Positions 60,841-64,000 of a DNA stretch of 64,000 nt are shown in pieces. The position numbers and the translations under genes were made by a program. Origin of the DNA: Casuarina equisetifolia. Lineage: Eukaryota; Streptophyta; Magnoliopsida; Fagales; Casuarinaceae. The notes beneath the pieces are model-generated. The model was not told the DNA's origin and made no database searches. It saw only the letters and a program-made list of their open reading frames with translations. How positions within the stretch are numbered: the first letter of the stretch is position 1; each line of letters opens with the position of its first letter. Location: positions 27,245,580-27,309,579 of the forward strand of contig CM052355.1 of assembly GCA_028551475.1 (NCBI GenBank), written 5' to 3'.

Positions 60841-63800
60841 GGGGACCAACCTTATCCTTAAGGTCCAAAAAGTATTTTCAAAATCATTGGTGGTCTTCCT
60901 AACTGGCATTAGCTAACAACATCCATTTCTAGTGCACAAGTTCTTTTTTATTTTTATTTTTTTTATAGCATGATTCTAGGACAACTTAAGGGTTGAGAAT
61001 CATATGGTAGTCCATTGAATTCACATGTGGAAGTTTAAGTTAAACTGGATTAGTGGCCACTAGAAATTTCTTCAAAATTGACATATAAAAGATTGGAGGT
61101 AATTTTGATTCCTTTGGAAGTTTCCACTTGTAAGCCACTTGAACAATTCATTGCAAAATCTTGAATAATCCAAAGTATAGGGGGCTTGACTTAAGAGATT
61201 GATAGAATGCTAGAGATGCTCGCCAATATGATTTTACTTTACAACAAACACAATCACCCACCTTAAATTCTACTCTTTTTTGTTTTAGATCATAGTGTTT
61301 CTTTAATCATTATTATGCTTTTAACAACTAGAAGTGAAAGTCTTTTAAAACCTAATCCTAATCCTTTAGTAAGTGTTCTATTACTTTTGATTTGGTTATG
61401 GCTGATAGATATCAAAGAATGGTAAGGGGTTTTCAACCCAAACCTTCCTCATATGGAATTGTCTTTATAATAGAATGCATGCTTGTGTTGTAAATTTGTT
61501 TTGTCCAAGCTAAGCATTTGGCCCACAACTTTGATTCATTCCCTATAAAACATCTTAAATGCATTTTAGATGCTTAATTTATCACCTTTATTTGACATTA
61601 TATTTAAGAGTGGTATATAGTGGAAGAATTAAAATGGATTCCTTGTAATGGAATAATTCCATCAAGAGATTCCTAATAAATAGAGGATCTTGGTCATAAA
61701 CTATTGACTTTGGTAAGCCATATTTCTTAAGGTATTGATCAAAGAAAATCTTTAAGTCTTAAAGAAACAAAACAAAAATTGGAGCAATGTAGTTAGATCT
61801 AAAACACCAATTATCATTTCAATAAGCAAGAAAATACTAAAGAAAGGTTACTGTTATTGTGATCCATATCGAAGATCCACAAATGCAAAATGATTTTCTC
61901 ACTAAAGTGCTAATCCTCTATTCTCACTCAAAGATCCATTGGCTCAATGAGAGAACCAAAAGTAATATGCTTTTACAAAAATGAAAATCTCATAACCTTA
62001 ATTTTGGATGGTATATTTTTATTCATTGAGCTAGAAGATAAGACTTAGCCCAAACCTTATATTCTACCTAAAGGCCTACTCATCATAGCTCTATTTGATA
62101 AGCCATGACTTATACCAGCCAGTCTATATTTTAATAAATCAAGAATTCACATGTCTCAATTTATTAGACCAATCATTAATATAAGCCCATTCTAGTAAGC
62201 CTAATAAAATTGGGCTAACAAATATTAGTTCCATAGGAGTAATATATGGGTGCTTAAAGGCTAGAAAATGTGCAAAATGTTATAGGCAATTAACCACTAT
62301 CATAATAAAATTCTTTCCTTTGGACTTAAGTAGCCCATCTATAAAATCAATCAAGACTTTTTTCCAAACCCACGTAGGAACTAGTAATGGTTGTGGCAAC
62401 TTTGGTGGGTAGTACTTCCCCATTTTTGTTGTTAACAAGTCTCTTACTACCTTATGGCCTCCATCATTAATTCTTTCATCTTATTTTTAAAAGCCGAGGA
62501 TCTAATCCATTGAAGAGTCTTATGAACTTTCTCGCGAAACCCTTCATGCATCTCTTTTACTATTGTCTTTAATTCATAATCTTGGTTGAGAAATATCATT
62601 CCTTTGAAATATAAAACATCATCCCCATAACCCAATGGACCTATCACCTTGTTTGTGACTACTTAAGCAACAAATTTTTGAAGCCTTTGGCTTTTTCACT
62701 TCTCCTCCTAAATAACATCTACCTATTGAGGAACTATAATTTGATTATTATGCTCCTCCACATTAGAAAGCCCATCATTTTTTAACCAATCGGTGAGTTT
62801 ACTAGCAAATTTCCCATATCCTTATATGAATCTTCTATATACCTAGTTAGACAAAGGAGTGTCTTTATCTCTATCATGGTCTTCGGCATCTTTTAGTCCA
62901 AAATGGCTTGTATTTTGTCATTATTTCTTACCATGATGTATATGAAATGTTGTTTTCTCCACATCCTCTACTTGCATATGAATTTGGTAATCTTTAGCCT
63001 TCTAGTCCTATTTGGAGAATCTTGTTGTGCCATATAATTCATTAAGAAACTTATTAATGGTTGACATAGGAAAAATATGTTTAACTATCTTTTATTTAGC
63101 TTTCAATAATAGTTTACACATAAATGCTAGGATTGATTTCTCTTTTTCATGAACAGTATTTGCAAAGAGAATGGGCTTGTCTTGGGTCTTATTATTTTGA
63201 ATCCCAAAAGTTTACTAACCACCCTCCCAATTTTGAACTTTTGTGAATATGGATATTGATAAGGTCTTATTGATATTGTTTAACCTTGTTCCTTCAAAAC
63301 AATCCTATGGTTGTGATAGCGATCTAGTGGCAACACTTTTGGCTTTTTGAACATAGTAAAGTAACATGTCAAAATTCTCTTTAGACCCCATCCAATTTGT
63401 CCTCCATGTTGCCTATCCTTCTTATACCTTTTCACTTTCTCCTCTAGTTATGTGAGCAATGTATAATAGCACTTCCTAGCCTTCTTTAACAATTTCCTTG
63501 CTGATTTGTTCTCCCCCTACTAGTTGATTAACGGATAGATCTTCCTTCCTTAGATCAAACTTTATCCGAAGCTTCACAAAATCCCGTAAGATCAACTCTA
63601 AGGGTTTTAAGCCTCATCGTTTTAAGTACTATGTCTACTCCTTGCAATGGAAGTATGAACATGTCGAGACTAAAAATCTCCCTTGCAGAGAAAATCTCAC
63701 CTCGTGAATCATCTCACATTATTTATGCTATCCTCGTTGGCAATCATAACCTTGAAGTTCTTTTTGTCTTGTCTATATTTAAGCTTCTTAGCCACTCTGT

Positions 63801-64000
63801 CATTCAAGAAGTTGTATGAACTTCTTGAACTAATGAGGACCTACGTTCTTTTCCAATTGACTTTGACACTCCTTATCAGCTGCATGGTTTAAGGAGATTG
63901 TGAACCATAGATAACATTAACAGTGATTTTTGACTTTTCATCCCCTTATCCATGTTCCATTAATGCTCATTCTTTAGTTATGGCCCAGTTTGAACTGTTC
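60841..64000 (-). mobile_element. Decayed Ty3/gypsy (chromovirus-like) element, truncated by window edge
   Basis: Minus-strand pol pieces, from right to left in translation order: aspartic protease tail (about 63880-63640, FKVMIAN and GVDIVL), reverse transcriptase start (about 63345-63190, a RPYQYPYSQK-like motif and IIRP) and palm (about 63120-62930, VEDVEKTTF), integrase zinc region (62647-62447, LYFKGMIFL), integrase core (about 61750-61640, KYGLPKSIVYDQDPLF), integrase end (about 61140-61040, AYKWKLPKESKL), and a chromodomain-like tail (about 60960-60835, LVH.KWM, then NASWEDH and DLKDKV). RT before integrase shows it is gypsy. Stops and frameshifts throughout; RNase H is mostly missing. 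Gag and the right LTR would lie outside the window, and a left LTR is not clear. Confidence 0.85.

Noticed and set aside
62447..62647. 66-codon minus frame as a separate gene
   Set aside because: It is the integrase zinc-region remnant of the gypsy element.

Overview
This is plant nuclear DNA, almost certainly from a flowering plant. The genes have GT-AG introns with AT-rich interiors. The encoded families are plant ones: a G-type lectin receptor kinase, a DUF789 protein and R2R3-MYB factors. Long AT-rich stretches hold decayed Ty1/copia and Ty3/gypsy retrotransposons. The species cannot be named from the sequence alone.

Layout. (a) 1-14.4 kb, plus strand: two nearly identical intronless G-type lectin receptor-like kinase genes (541-2958 and 11573-14035) whose flanks are also duplicated. 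Between them lie a 3'-end fragment (about 3607-3840) and a 5'-end fragment (about 7930-8480) of the same gene family. Both fragments directly abut sequence related to a decayed copia element (about 5525-7930). (b) 15.1-20.5 kb, minus strand: a five-coding-exon DUF789 gene with an upstream 5'UTR exon. (c) 24.2-25.0 kb, minus strand: a two-exon gene for an unrecognised protein with one likely membrane segment. (d) 25.2-40 kb: gene-poor, with one decayed copia element that keeps both LTRs (28962-34405) and a 1.29-kb-offset tandem duplication (37211-39290). (e) 40.9-54.2 kb, plus strand: a cluster of two intact-looking R2R3-MYB genes and a third MYB relic, all with the same exon phases where visible. 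(f) 54.2-64 kb: gene-poor, with short repeat arrays at 59-61 kb and a reverse-strand Ty3/gypsy chromovirus-like remnant that runs off the right edge.

How the genes relate. The lectin receptor kinases are predicted plasma-membrane receptors with non-RD kinase domains, and the MYBs are predicted nuclear regulators. Both sets look like locally expanding tandem families with dead copies. Nothing in the sequence links the two in one pathway.

The most notable item is the first MYB gene. Its C-terminal half carries an in-frame 369-bp duplication, and a single GAA-to-TAA change at the start of the second copy hides 91 further codons of intact reading frame. I did not find a wholly new kind of system in this window. 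The strongest leads are that MYB gene, the retroelement/receptor-kinase junctions, and a cluster of four GACGTC palindromes at 46.9-47.0 kb.
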